From positions 248,001 to 312,000 of the forward strand of contig JAUHZO010000001.1 of the NCBI GenBank assembly GCA_030425925.1: a stretch of DNA of 64,000 nt. The letters run 5' to 3'. Numbering within the stretch: position 1 is the first letter of the stretch; each line of letters starts with the position of its first letter. The stretch is from Alphaproteobacteria bacterium. Its GTDB lineage: Bacteria; Pseudomonadota; Alphaproteobacteria; Rhodobacterales; Rhodobacteraceae. Below are positions 15,743 to 24,014 of this stretch, piece by piece. The notes under the pieces were generated by a model. That model was not told the origin of the DNA. It did no database searches and saw only the letters and a list, made by a program, of their open reading frames with translations. The translations under genes were made by a program, and so were the position numbers.

Positions 15743-17045
15743 ATGTTCCCTAATCCGGGTATTGCAGAGGGCGTTTTCAAGGTGCTGGGCGGCGGGACAT
15801 TTGCGGACAGGGCGGGGCTGGACCAGACCCGCGACCTCTTGCGCGCCGCCCGCAACGCCGAATGGAACGTCCCCGAAGGCCGCATCGGCGGCGTCATCCG
15901 CCAACTGCGCGCCCGGGGCGACCGCGCCCGCCGCTCGGCCCTGTGGAACTTCCGCTGGCTGGTGGTGGTGATCTTTGCCGGCCTGATCTTCTACCTCGGC
16001 CTGCCCTTCTATCAGTCTTATGTCGATGGCCGCCGCCTGACCCTGACAGAGACCCTGGCCTCCATCGAAGCCACAGAGGCCCGCCTCGCTTTGGAAATCG
16101 CCACCGCCCGCGCGGACCTGGTGGACGCGCTGACGGGGGTGACATGGCGCGTGCCGGTACCGTCTGGCAGGGGAATTGAGACGTACTACACCACCCTCAC
16201 CCTGCCCGACGGCACGGTGCTGATCGGCGGCTCCCCGGAACACCCTGCTCCGCTACACCCCCGACAGCGACGACCCGCCGCAGCCCATCCCCGTCCCCTC
16301 CGGAGTAGGGGATGAGAGGTACTACACCACTGTTACCCTGCCCGACGGCACGGTGCTGATCGGCGGCTCCAACAACACTCTGCTCCGCTACGGCGACCGT
16401 CCGCCGCCCGAGACCGCGCAAAGCCCGACGGACCTGATCACCTACATTGACCGCAAGGAGTTCGACCACCTCGACCCGCTCACCGCTCCCATCCGCCAAA
16501 AGCTGGTCACGATCTCCGGGCAGCTCGAAGTCATTGCCGATCAGAAGGCCCGCACCGAAGACCAACGCGACAACCTCGCGCGGTGGGTCTTGCAGCAGGA
16601 GCGGCTGACGTTTCGCGACTTCATGGCGGATTGCCGGGGCGTGCAGGACGCCGCCGACGACATCGCGCGGGACGGGTTCACCGCCGCCGACCCCGATGCC
16701 GTCACGCTGGCCTGCCTCGACGGCTGGAAAGCGCAGCAGGCCGGGCAGACGCAGAACTGGTGGCAGACCATCGCGCAGCAGGTGCCGCCGGGCATTGTGC
16801 TGCTCTTCCTGCTGGCCACGCTGGCAGCCCTCTATCGCTACAACATGCGGCTCAGCAGCTTTCACCACGCCCGCGCCGACGCGTTGGAGCTTTATGCCGA
16901 CGGGCTGGTGGCCAAGGGCGATGTGGACGGGCTGACCAAGCTGGCGCTGGCCCTTGCCTCGGACACGGTGCCCTTTGGCAAGGTCAATGTCGGCTTTGGC
17001 GCGGGCAATATCAGCCTCGAACGCCAGCCCGGCAAGGACAGCTGA
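15743..17045 (+). pseudogene. membrane protein gene broken by a one-base frameshift
   Basis: Read with one base removed from CCCC at 16233-16236, this is a continuous 433-residue protein; as given, the first frame stops at 16315 and the second carries on to 17045. The protein has an N-terminal cytoplasmic part of about 70 residues, a helix (WLVVVIFAGLIFYLGLPF), a long extracytoplasmic part with two copies of YYTT(L/V)TLPDGTVLIGGS, and a second helix (PGIVLLFLLATLAAL). The total length is an exact multiple of three once the base is removed, which supports a single indel. It may be a recent mutation, a phase-variable tract or a sequencing error. No known family recognised. The ATG at 15743 has no clear ribosome site. 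Confidence 0.75.
16155..16391 (+). repeat. tandem duplication inside the broken membrane-protein gene
   Basis: Two copies of about 100 bp, 16155-16256 and 16291-16391, joined by 34 bp. They share a 33-bp identical block (16202-16234 and 16338-16370). The offset is 136 bp, one more than 135 (45 codons); the extra C in copy 1 is what breaks the frame. Restored, copy 1 reads GGSRNTLLRY against GGSNNTLLRY in copy 2. Confidence 0.85.
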
Positions 17046-17122
17046 GCCGCTTGATCCCGATCAAGGCCGCACCGTGCGGCCCATGCTCTGACCGTCTCGT
17101 CCCTTACAAACGAGGCCCGACC

Positions 17123-17458
17123 ATGAGCTACAAAGACACCCTCACCGACACCCGTGCGCAGCTGAAATCGCTCAACGCCGCCATCCCGCAGACGGCGGCG
17201 GCGTTTGGTGCGCTGGGCAAGACGGTCAAGGCCGACTCGGCGCTTGGCTACAAGGAGAAGGAATTTGTGGCCCTCGGCATCGCCGTGGCGATCCGCTGCG
17301 AGCCCTGCATCCTGTTCCACACCGAAGCGCTGATCAAGCTGGGCGCGACGCGCGAAGAGGTGGCGGACGTGCTGGGCACCTGCATCCAGATGGCCGGAGG
17401 TCCGGGGCTGATGTATGCGGGCAAGGCTCTGGCGGTCTTCGACGAATTGTCGGCGTGA
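17123..17458 (+). CDS. carboxymuconolactone decarboxylase/AhpD-like protein
   Basis: 111 residues with the AhpD-type active site CEPCILFH (C59, C62, H66), preceded by KEKEFVALGIAVAIR and followed by GATREEVADVLGTCIQMAGG. Single-domain members with CxxCxxxH are usually small thiol peroxidase partners rather than true decarboxylases. The ATG at 17123 lies downstream of a weak GAGGCCCGA ribosome site. It stands alone between the broken membrane gene and the EF-hand gene. Confidence 0.87.
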   Translation: MSYKDTLTDTRAQLKSLNAAIPQTAAAFGALGKTVKADSALGYKEKEFVALGIAVAIRCEPCILFHTEALIKLGATREEVADVLGTCIQMAGGPGLMYAGKALAVFDELSA

Positions 17459-17509
17459 CCCCTGCGGCGGCATGTCGCGACGAAACCGGCGGGCCTCTGC
17501 GTGATACAC

Positions 17510-17527
17510 ATATCAACGTCATGATAT
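17510..17527 (+). promoter_or_regulatory. ATATCA-N6-TGATAT dyad before the EF-hand gene
   Basis: Arms ATATCA and TGATAT, 6 nt apart, end 12 nt before the preferred start codon. The AT-richness stands out from its surroundings. It could be an operator or the -10 region; nothing else supports it. Confidence 0.3.
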
Positions 17528-17539
17528 ATGGAGATGCAG

Positions 17540-18013
17540 ATGTTTCGTCCTTTCGCCCTCGCCGCCGCCCTGTCGCTGGCCGCCCTGCCCGGTTTCGCCC
17601 AGCAGGGTCAGCCCGGCGCGCATTTCGTGGAAAACTGGGATCTGAACGAAGACGGACAGGTCACCCTGGCCGAGGCGGCAGAACGTCGCGGCGATGTCTT
17701 CGTGACCTTTGACGCCAATGAAGACGGATTTCTGGACGCCGAGGAATACGTCCTGTTCGACGAGGCGCGCGCCAATGACATGGAAGGCCAGGGCGACCAT
17801 GGACGCGGTGCCATGAAGCGCGCCGCCGACGGCATGCTGCTGGAGCGCAACGACATCGACGGCGACGGCAAGGTCAGCCGCGACGAGTTCCTGACGCAGG
17901 CCGAGGCGTGGATCGTCTCGATGGACAGCAATGGCGACGGCGTGGTGACCACCGCCGATTTCGGCCGGGGCCGCGGCATGGGTCAGGGAATGGGCAAGGG
18001 TCAGGGGAACTGA
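17540..18013 (+). CDS. secreted EF-hand calcium-binding protein
   Basis: 157 residues: a signal peptide (FALAAALSLAALPGFA, cleavage near residue 20) and four EF-hand loops at 34-45, 58-69, 105-116 and 129-140, each with the Dx(D/N)x(D/N)G pattern. The tail is Gly/Met-rich. It should bind calcium outside the cytoplasm. The third ATG (17540) is preferred because GGAG lies 6-9 nt before it; the ATG codons at 17528 and 17534 would add up to four residues. Confidence 0.85.
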   Translation: MFRPFALAAALSLAALPGFAQQGQPGAHFVENWDLNEDGQVTLAEAAERRGDVFVTFDANEDGFLDAEEYVLFDEARANDMEGQGDHGRGAMKRAADGMLLERNDIDGDGKVSRDEFLTQAEAWIVSMDSNGDGVVTTADFGRGRGMGQGMGKGQGN

Positions 18014-18082
18014 CCAGGCCAGCAACACCGCCCCCCGCCGTTGTCGGGCGGGGCGCGAGGCAGCCAGCCGCTCGCTTGAAGT

Positions 18083-18137
18083 CATCCGACAGACCGGCCG
18101 CATCGTGAAATCCAAAGCGGCTACGGCCTGTCGGATG
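18083..18137. repeat. long-spaced inverted repeat between the EF-hand gene and pheT
   Basis: CATCCGACAG (18083-18092) and CTGTCGGATG (18128-18137) are exact complements 35 nt apart, and CCGGCCGC/GCGGCTACGG inside extends the pairing with mismatches. A transcript could fold into a long stem ending both convergent genes. There is no T-run. Confidence 0.5.
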
Positions 18138-18168
18138 AGTCCTTGTCTCTGGTCCAGGCGAACCCGCT

Positions 18169-20571
18169 CTACCCCCGCAGCACGCCGCCCGTGGCCTTGC
18201 TGACCTTGTCGACGATCCTGTCGGCCACGGCCTCGATGTCCTTTTCCTTCAGCGTGGTGTCGACCGGCTGCAGGCGCACCGTGATGGCCAGCGATTTCTT
18301 GCCTTCGCCCAGCGCACCGCCGATGAATTCGTCGAAGACGCGCACATCCTCGATCAGCGCCTTGTCGGCCCCGGCGGCGGCGTTGACCAGCGTCAGCGCC
18401 TCGACCTCGGCGTCGACCACAAAGGCGAAATCCCGTTCCACCGCCTGCAGGTTGTTGCGCGTCAGCGCCGGGCGGGTTGCGCCGGTCTTGCGCGGCAACG
18501 GGATCTCGGCGGGCCAGAGCGTGAAGGCCACCGCAGGCCCTTTCACATCCATCGCGGCCAGCACCCTGGGGTGCAGCTCGCCAAACACGCCCAGCACCTT
18601 TTTCGGGCCAAGACACAGCTTGCCGTGGCGGCCCGGGTGCCACCAGGCTTCGGCCCCGCGCAGGATCTGCATTCTGGCCGGCGCGCCCAGTGCGGCCAGC
18701 ACCATCTCGGCATCGGCCTTGGCATCATAAAGGTCGACGGGGCGCGACGCGCCATGGACGTCCTTGGGTCCGGTGCGGCCCACCAGCAGGCCGCAAGCCG
18801 ACAGGTGCTGCTCTTCGGGTTCACCACCGTGGAAGGCATGGCCCACCTCGAAAAGCGCCAGATCCATGAAGCCGCGCGCCTGGTTGTCCGCCGCCGCCTT
18901 CAGCAGACCGGGCAGCAGCGCGGGGCGCATGTGGCTCATATCCGCCGAGATCGGGTTGGCAAGCATCGTGGCATCTCCGCCACCGCCGAACAGCGCGGCA
19001 TGGGCCTGCTCGATGAACGTGTAGGTCACACATTCGTTGTAGCCCAGCGCCGCCACCGTGCGGCGCGCGATCTGTTCGCGCTTTTGCAGCGGCGACAGGA
19101 TCGGCTTGGGCACGCCGGAGGTGGCGCGCGGCAGCGGGCGACCCTGCAGCCTGGTCAGCGAGGCGATGCGCGCCACCTCTTCCACCAGGTCGGCATCGCC
19201 GCGGATGTCCGGCCGCCACGAGGGGGCATAGGCCAGGTTGCCTTCCATCCGGAACCCCAGCGCGGTCAGCGTCTGGCGCTGCTCGCTTTCGGCAATCTCC
19301 ATGCCCACAAGACTGACGACGCGTTTGGGATCCAGCGTGTAGGCGCGGGTGGTGTCCGGCACCTGCCCGGCCATGACCACCGAAGACGCCTCGCCCCCAC
19401 AGAGGTCCAGGATCATCTGCGCCGCGTCTTCCATCGCCTGCATGTTGTAGGCCGGGTCGATGCCGCGTTCGTTGCGGTAGCGCGCGTCCGAGTTGATCTT
19501 GAGCGCGCGCCCGGTATGGGCGATCTGGATATGATCCCAGACCGCCGCTTCGAGGAACACGTTCACCGTTTCCTCGGTGCAGCCGGTGGCCAGCCCGCCC
19601 ATGATCCCGGCGATGGATTCGATGCCGGTGTCGTCGGAAATCACCACCTGCCCGTCCGAGAAGGTGTAGGTCTTTTCATCCAGCCCCACCAGCGTCTGAC
19701 CGTCCGCGGCGCGGTGCACGCGCAGGTTGCCCGAAACCTTGTCGGCGTCGAAGACGTGCAGCGGGCGGTTGCGGTCGAAGGTGAAGAAGTTGGTCACGTC
19801 CACCAGCGCCAAGATCGGGCGCAACCCGATCGCCGTCAGCCGGTCCTGCAGCCATTTCGGGCTGGGTCCGTTCCTGACGCCACGGATGAGCCGCCCGGCA
19901 AAGACATGGCAGCCGCCTTCGCCCCGCGTGTCGGCGTCGATGGTGATCGAGACGGGGCACGGGAACTGGCCTTCGACATGCGCCTGGCGCAGGGGCTTGA
20001 GCGTGCCAAGACCGCGCGCCGCCAGGTCGCGGGCGATGCCGTGCACGCCCAGCGCGTCCTGCCGGTTGGGCGTGATGGCAATCTCGATCACCGGGTCGAC
20101 CTTCGCGGGGTCGTTCTCGGCCAGCCAGTCGACAAAGCGCTGGCCCACCTCGCCCGAGGGCAGTTCGATGATGCCGTCATGTTCGTCGGACAGTTCAAGC
20201 TCGCGTTCCGAGGCCATCATGCCGTGACTGTCCACGCCGCGGATATTGCCCACGCTCAGCGTCACGTCGATGCCCGGCACGTAATCGCCCGGCTTGGCCA
20301 GCACCACCGTGATGCCCGCGCGGGCATTGGGCGCGCCGCAGACGATCTGCCTGACGCCTTCGTCGGTCTCCACCTGGCAGACCCGCAGCCGGTCGGCATC
20401 GGGGTGCTGTTCGGCCTGTTGCACGCGGGCCAGGGTAAAGGCCGACAGGCGCGCCGCCGGATCGACCACCGCTTCGACCTCGAGCCCGAGATCGGTCAGC
20501 GCCTCGGCGATCTCTGCCACCGAAGCCTGCGTGTCGAGATGCTCTTTCAGCCAGGAAAGGGTGAATTTCAT
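18169..20571 (-). CDS. pheT: phenylalanine-tRNA ligase beta subunit
   Basis: 800 residues, full length. It starts MKFTLSWLKEHLDT, has the tRNA-binding (EMAP-like) domain at about 40-150, the B5 and B3/4 domains in the middle (DVTNFFTFDRNRPLHVFDADK), the synthetase-like core (FEVGHAFHGG, YNECVTYTF) and a C-terminal FDX-ACB anticodon-binding domain (RDFAFVVDAEV to RIVDKVSKATGG). With PheS it forms the alpha2beta2 enzyme. pheS is 2.2 kb upstream on the same strand, not adjacent as in many bacteria; three genes lie between. Confidence 0.97.
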   Translation of the reverse strand: MKFTLSWLKEHLDTQASVAEIAEALTDLGLEVEAVVDPAARLSAFTLARVQQAEQHPDADRLRVCQVETDEGVRQIVCGAPNARAGITVVLAKPGDYVPGIDVTLSVGNIRGVDSHGMMASERELELSDEHDGIIELPSGEVGQRFVDWLAENDPAKVDPVIEIAITPNRQDALGVHGIARDLAARGLGTLKPLRQAHVEGQFPCPVSITIDADTRGEGGCHVFAGRLIRGVRNGPSPKWLQDRLTAIGLRPILALVDVTNFFTFDRNRPLHVFDADKVSGNLRVHRAADGQTLVGLDEKTYTFSDGQVVISDDTGIESIAGIMGGLATGCTEETVNVFLEAAVWDHIQIAHTGRALKINSDARYRNERGIDPAYNMQAMEDAAQMILDLCGGEASSVVMAGQVPDTTRAYTLDPKRVVSLVGMEIAESEQRQTLTALGFRMEGNLAYAPSWRPDIRGDADLVEEVARIASLTRLQGRPLPRATSGVPKPILSPLQKREQIARRTVAALGYNECVTYTFIEQAHAALFGGGGDATMLANPISADMSHMRPALLPGLLKAAADNQARGFMDLALFEVGHAFHGGEPEEQHLSACGLLVGRTGPKDVHGASRPVDLYDAKADAEMVLAALGAPARMQILRGAEAWWHPGRHGKLCLGPKKVLGVFGELHPRVLAAMDVKGPAVAFTLWPAEIPLPRKTGATRPALTRNNLQAVERDFAFVVDAEVEALTLVNAAAGADKALIEDVRVFDEFIGGALGEGKKSLAITVRLQPVDTTLKEKDIEAVADRIVDKVSKATGGVLRG

Positions 20572-20661
20572 GTGCCTTGTGCCCCGCGTGCGCCGCCTCT
20601 TGTCGCGCCGTGCTTAGCGGATCGGTCCTGCAAGGAAAAGGGGCCGCGGGGCAGGCGGTGG

Positions 20662-21456
20662 TCAGGCGGCGGGGCGGGATTTTTCCTGCGTCACGGCACG
20701 CACATGGCCCAGCCAGTTGACCAGTTCCACCGAGCGGCCCGACAGCCGCAGCGCCGCCATGTCGGCGCCCAGGGCCCGGGCCGCTGCCGCGTCCGTTTCG
20801 GCCCGCAACAGGTGGTCGGCCAGCACCGGATCGCCGCCCATGCGCGAGACGCTGCCCGCCAGCGTGACGGGGGGCAGTTCGGGGTGGTATTGCGTGCCCC
20901 AGAAATCCACGCCACCCTGCGCATAGGCCATGGCTTGCACATGGGAATGCGCGTTGGAGGCCAGAAGCTGCGCGCCTTGGGGCAGGCGCTGCACTTCGTC
21001 GCGGTGGATGCAGGGCACGGCAAACCCGTCCTTGCGCCCGGTCATCATGGGATGCACGCGCCCCGCCTCGGTCAGGGTGATGTCGCGCGCCAGCCCCAGT
21101 TCCATCCCGTTGGGTGACTCGCCCACGGCACCGCCCAGCAGGCACGCCGCCAGTTGCAGTCCGTTGCACGACCCCCAGACCGGCAGGGCGCGGGCAAAGA
21201 CCTGTTCCATCGCCGCCCGCTGCGGCGCGGCCTCGGGCGCGTCGGTAGCCCAGTCCGTGGCCGATCCGGTGAACACGGCGGCATCCACCTCGTCCAGAAG
21301 CGCCTCCGGCACAGGGGCGCTGTAGGGATGGGCGCGGCGGAAATGCAGCGACGGATCCAGCGCGTGCAGCACCTGCAGGAAAAGCGCGACATAGTCGGTA
21401 TAGCCTGCGGCCACCAGATCGGCCGGGTTGCCGTCAACGACAAGGATCGTGGTCAT
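20662..21456 (-). CDS. class I glutamine amidotransferase-like protein
   Basis: 264 residues, one GATase domain. The nucleophile elbow is VWGSCNGLQ (Cys near 99) and the catalytic His/Glu pair is in QYHPELPP. It has no synthase partner domain, so it resembles the stand-alone YfeJ/gamma-glutamyl hydrolase-like group. The ATG at 21456 follows GGAGGCGC; the frame upstream lacks domain sequence. Function unknown beyond amide or peptide hydrolysis. Confidence 0.82.
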   Translation of the reverse strand: MTTILVVDGNPADLVAAGYTDYVALFLQVLHALDPSLHFRRAHPYSAPVPEALLDEVDAAVFTGSATDWATDAPEAAPQRAAMEQVFARALPVWGSCNGLQLAACLLGGAVGESPNGMELGLARDITLTEAGRVHPMMTGRKDGFAVPCIHRDEVQRLPQGAQLLASNAHSHVQAMAYAQGGVDFWGTQYHPELPPVTLAGSVSRMGGDPVLADHLLRAETDAAAARALGADMAALRLSGRSVELVNWLGHVRAVTQEKSRPAA

Positions 21457-21549
21457 ATGCGCCTCCGGGCGGTGTCCTGCCCGTCCGGTAGGCCCTGTCC
21501 GGCCGCCACGCATCGCGGGGCGCGACCTGTGGCAGCAAAAAGCGACCGC

Positions 21550-21948
21550 CTATTGCATATGGACCTCGGCCCGGATGGCATAGCTGAGCGGACCAAAGCA
21601 GGTGCCAAGGGTGAGCGTGAAGGGCGTCGGAAACTCCGGGCGGTCGAAGCTGATCAGCGCCCGGCCCCAATCCGCGCTGGGGTCGGTGGTGTAATGCGCG
21701 AGGAAGGCATCGCACATGCCGGCGCCGCTGCCGATCCAGTAGGCCTCGTGCACGCTGCGATTGCTGTAGTTGCCGGCAAGCCCGGGGATCACCAGCGTGG
21801 CCGCGTAGCCATCGACATTGACGAAGGAAAAGAGCGCCGCGCCGCCCTCCTCGGCTTCGTAGACGATGCGCCCCATGTCGCTGTCCCACATTTCGTCGGC
21901 AAGGGCGGGGCTGGCGAGAAGAAGAGCGGCGAGGGTGAGGCGGATCAT
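21550..21948 (-). CDS. secreted hypothetical protein
   Basis: 132 residues with a clear signal peptide (MIRLTLAALLLASPALA) and a beta-rich mature part with two Cys (in GMCDAFLAHY and LGTCFGPL) that could form one disulfide. It is probably periplasmic. The family is unknown; such proteins occur near pheST in relatives, but this was not checked. Confidence 0.65.
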   Translation of the reverse strand: MIRLTLAALLLASPALADEMWDSDMGRIVYEAEEGGAALFSFVNVDGYAATLVIPGLAGNYSNRSVHEAYWIGSGAGMCDAFLAHYTTDPSADWGRALISFDRPEFPTPFTLTLGTCFGPLSYAIRAEVHMQ

Positions 21949-22008
21949 GGCAGGCTCCGGTCTGGGGTTTAGCGGAGCATGGCATGGAGGGCCTGCGGGG
22001 GATAGCAG

Positions 22009-22048
22009 GTTCTTCGGGGCGGTTTCTTCGGGACGGTTTCTTCGGGAC
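22009..22048 (+). repeat. short tandem repeat next to the RAYT palindrome
   Basis: GGTTTCTTCGGGAC occurs twice back to back (22021-22034 and 22035-22048), preceded by a degenerate copy (22009-22020). It runs directly into the GGTGCGC palindrome at 22049. Confidence 0.7.
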
Positions 22049-22075
22049 GGTGCGCTGTAGCGCACCCTACGGCGC
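22049..22075 (+). repeat. REP palindrome at the 3' end of the RAYT gene
   Basis: GGTGCGC-TGTA-GCGCACC followed by CTACGGCGC. The 27-bp element is identical to the one at 22705-22731, so the RAYT gene lies between direct repeats 656 bp apart. The CTA at 22067-22069 is the transposase stop codon in reverse, so the element supplies the gene's end. Confidence 0.85.
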
Positions 22076-22651
22076 GGGTCCGAGGTCGGGACGAGCGACG
22101 GGGCCGCCCGGTTCCCAAACCGCGCCTTCCGGAAGGGACAAGGCGGTAGGGTGCGCTACAGCGCACCATTCCTGAGGATCCCCCGGAAAACGTTTGTCGC
22201 GATGCAGGGACGAATAGGGCCAGTCCTGCGGATCGGACACAAGCCCGTGTTTCACCGGGTTCATCCAGCAATAGGTTCGCAAGGCTCGCAGAGACGCCTC
22301 ATCCCGCACGTGATGCTCCCAGAAGCGGCGCTGCCAGATGCCCCTTTCGCGCCGCGCCACGTGGCTTTGGCGCAGGGGCACCGGCGGCAACCCCTTGACG
22401 AAGCGCGCCTTGATCTCGCCCCACCGGCGTCCATAGGCCTTGTCCCCGGCCGGCAGCGTCCAGATGGCGTGCAGGTGGTCAGGCAGGACAACCATGGCCT
22501 CGATCCGCACGGGCCGCGCCGCCAGAGTGTCGCGCACGGCGGTGCGCAACCGGTCGATTTGTGCGACCAGGCAGGTGGACCGGCGGTCAGCCAGCGCCAC
22601 GGTGAAGAAGACCGTAGCCCCGGTAGTGGTGGGGCGCGTGTAGCGGGACAT
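22067..22651 (-). CDS. REP-associated tyrosine transposase (RAYT)
   Basis: 194 residues of the Y1/HUH transposase superfamily. The HUH motif is LPDHLHAIW (H59, H61). The catalytic tyrosine is expected at Y127 in TYCWMNPVKHGLV, and WPYSSLHRD follows as in typical RAYTs. These single-copy enzymes cut single-stranded REP hairpins and are held to spread REP sequences. Palindromes of one type lie 54 nt upstream of the start, inside the last quarter of the gene, and across its stop. It sits between pheS and a secreted-protein gene and splits the phe region. The active-site residues are intact. Confidence 0.92.
   Translation of the reverse strand: MSRYTRPTTTGATVFFTVALADRRSTCLVAQIDRLRTAVRDTLAARPVRIEAMVVLPDHLHAIWTLPAGDKAYGRRWGEIKARFVKGLPPVPLRQSHVARRERGIWQRRFWEHHVRDEASLRALRTYCWMNPVKHGLVSDPQDWPYSSLHRDKRFPGDPQEWCAVAHPTALSLPEGAVWEPGGPVARPDLGPAP
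22146..22167 (-). repeat. REP palindrome inside the RAYT coding region
   Basis: GTAGGGTGCGC-TACA-GCGCACC, the same element in reverse orientation to its neighbours. It encodes WCAVAHPT (residues 162-169) of the transposase, so the palindrome is used as coding sequence. With the element at 22049 it makes an inverted pair 71 bp apart. Confidence 0.85.
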
Positions 22652-22704
22652 GCCGCAGGGAACTGCGAGTCCGGTTAGGATCGGGTTAATTTCTGCGGTC
22701 GGGC

Positions 22705-22731
22705 GGTGCGCTGTAGCGCACCCTACGGCGC
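22705..22731 (+). repeat. REP palindrome upstream of the RAYT gene
   Basis: Identical over 27 bp to 22049-22075. It lies between the pheS stop (22742) and the RAYT start and may also act as a terminator-like stem for pheS. Confidence 0.85.
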
Positions 22732-22741
22732 AGGGCGACGC

Positions 22742-23815
22742 CTAGCGCGACAACCCCCCCTGCAGCGTCGGCATGTCCAGCGCGGCAAAGCCGTAATGGC
22801 GCAGCCAGCGCAGGTCCGACTCGAAGAAGGCGCGCAGGTCGGGGATGCCGTATTTCAGCATGGCGATCCGGTCGATGCCCATGCCGAAGGCAAAGCCCTG
22901 CCATTCGTCAGGATCGACACCGGAATTCTGCAGCACCTGCGGGTGCACCATGCCGGAGCCGAGGATCTCCAGCCAGTCAGAGCCCTCCCCGACCTTGAGC
23001 ACGCCGCCGTCCCAGGAACACTGGATGTCGACCTCGGCGGACGGTTCGGTAAAAGGGAAATGCGAGGCGCGGAAGCGCAGTTCCACATTGTCGACCTCGA
23101 AATAGGCCTTCACGAACTCCTCCAGCACCCATTTCAGGTTTGCCATCGAGATGTCGCGGTCGATCGCCAGGCCTTCGACCTGGTGGAACATCGGCGTGTG
23201 GGTCTGGTCGTAATCCGCCCGGTACACCCGGCCCGGTGCGATGATGCGACAGGGCGCGCCGTGGGCTTCCATATGCCGGATCTGCACCGGCGAGGTGTGG
23301 GTGCGCAGCACATGGGGCGGGCGGTTGTCGCCCTCGGCGCGGTGCATGTAGAACGTGTCCATCTCGGCCCGCGCGGGGTGGTGGCCGGGGATGTTCAGCG
23401 CGTCGAAATTGTACCAGTCGCTGTCGATCTGCGGCCCCTCGGCCACCGAGAACCCCATATCGGCAAAGATCGCGGTAACCTCGTCCATCACCTGGCTGAT
23501 CGGATGAATGGTGCCCATGCGGCGCGGGCGGCCCGGCAGGGTCACGTCCAGCCATTCGCCTTTCAGCCGTTCTTCGAGCGCGGCATCGGCAAGCGCGGCC
23601 TTCTTGGCAGCCAGCGCGCTGTTGATCTCGTCCTTGAGCGCGTTCAGCGCGGGCCCGGCGACCTGGCGTTCCTCGGCGCTCATCTTGCCCAGTTCGCGCA
23701 TCTTCAGGCTGATCTCGCCCTTCTTGCCGACAGCCGCGACGCGCAGCTCTTCCAGCGCGGCCTCGCTGTCGGCGGCGGCGATCAGGTCGATGTATTTGGC
23801 GCGCAGGTCGTCCAT
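22742..23815 (-). CDS. pheS: phenylalanine-tRNA ligase alpha subunit
   Basis: 357 residues. A coiled-coil N-terminal arm (about 1-90) precedes the class II core with [10 protein letters not shown], the motif 2 region ([29 protein letters not shown]) and motif 3 ([18 protein letters not shown]). It aminoacylates tRNA-Phe with PheT. The start at 23815 gives the usual N-terminus MDDLRAKY after GGAGG; an in-frame ATG at 23833 adds six residues. Expression is probably from the 200-bp region shared with the divergent TPR-hydrolase gene. Confidence 0.96.
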   Translation of the reverse strand: MDDLRAKYIDLIAAADSEAALEELRVAAVGKKGEISLKMRELGKMSAEERQVAGPALNALKDEINSALAAKKAALADAALEERLKGEWLDVTLPGRPRRMGTIHPISQVMDEVTAIFADMGFSVAEGPQIDSDWYNFDALNIPGHHPARAEMDTFYMHRAEGDNRPPHVLRTHTSPVQIRHMEAHGAPCRIIAPGRVYRADYDQTHTPMFHQVEGLAIDRDISMANLKWVLEEFVKAYFEVDNVELRFRASHFPFTEPSAEVDIQCSWDGGVLKVGEGSDWLEILGSGMVHPQVLQNSGVDPDEWQGFAFGMGIDRIAMLKYGIPDLRAFFESDLRWLRHYGFAALDMPTLQGGLSR

Positions 23816-23892
23816 GGGGGCCTCCGGGATCAAGCGCGGTCTGAGTACCCAGAGCCGCGGGATAGCGCAAGCCGGATCGCCCGTGACTGAAG

Positions 23893-23914
23893 GAGTGTGA
23901 TCCAGGTCACACTC
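23893..23914. promoter_or_regulatory. CRP-like palindrome between pheS and the TPR-hydrolase gene
   Basis: GAGTGTGA-TCCAGG-TCACACTC is a perfect 8-bp-arm dyad with 6-nt spacer. Its core, TGTGA-N6-TCACA, is the CRP/FNR-type consensus. It is 101 nt upstream of the TPR-hydrolase ATG, a suitable distance for activation, and 78 nt upstream of pheS on the other strand. No CRP gene is in the window. Confidence 0.6.
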
Positions 23915-24014
23915 ATATCACGAAACATGTTGTCGAAAACTCGTTCTGATAGAAAATCTAGGGCACCCGGGCGCCTGCGCCCAGCCCAGCCAACAAGGAC
24001 CCGAAGACCCGATC

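Noticed and set aside
22067-22651. Insertion sequence of the IS200/IS605 family
   Set aside because: The protein has RAYT features (NPVKHGLV, WPYSS), and no tnpB or IS ends are present. It is called a REP-associated transposase instead.
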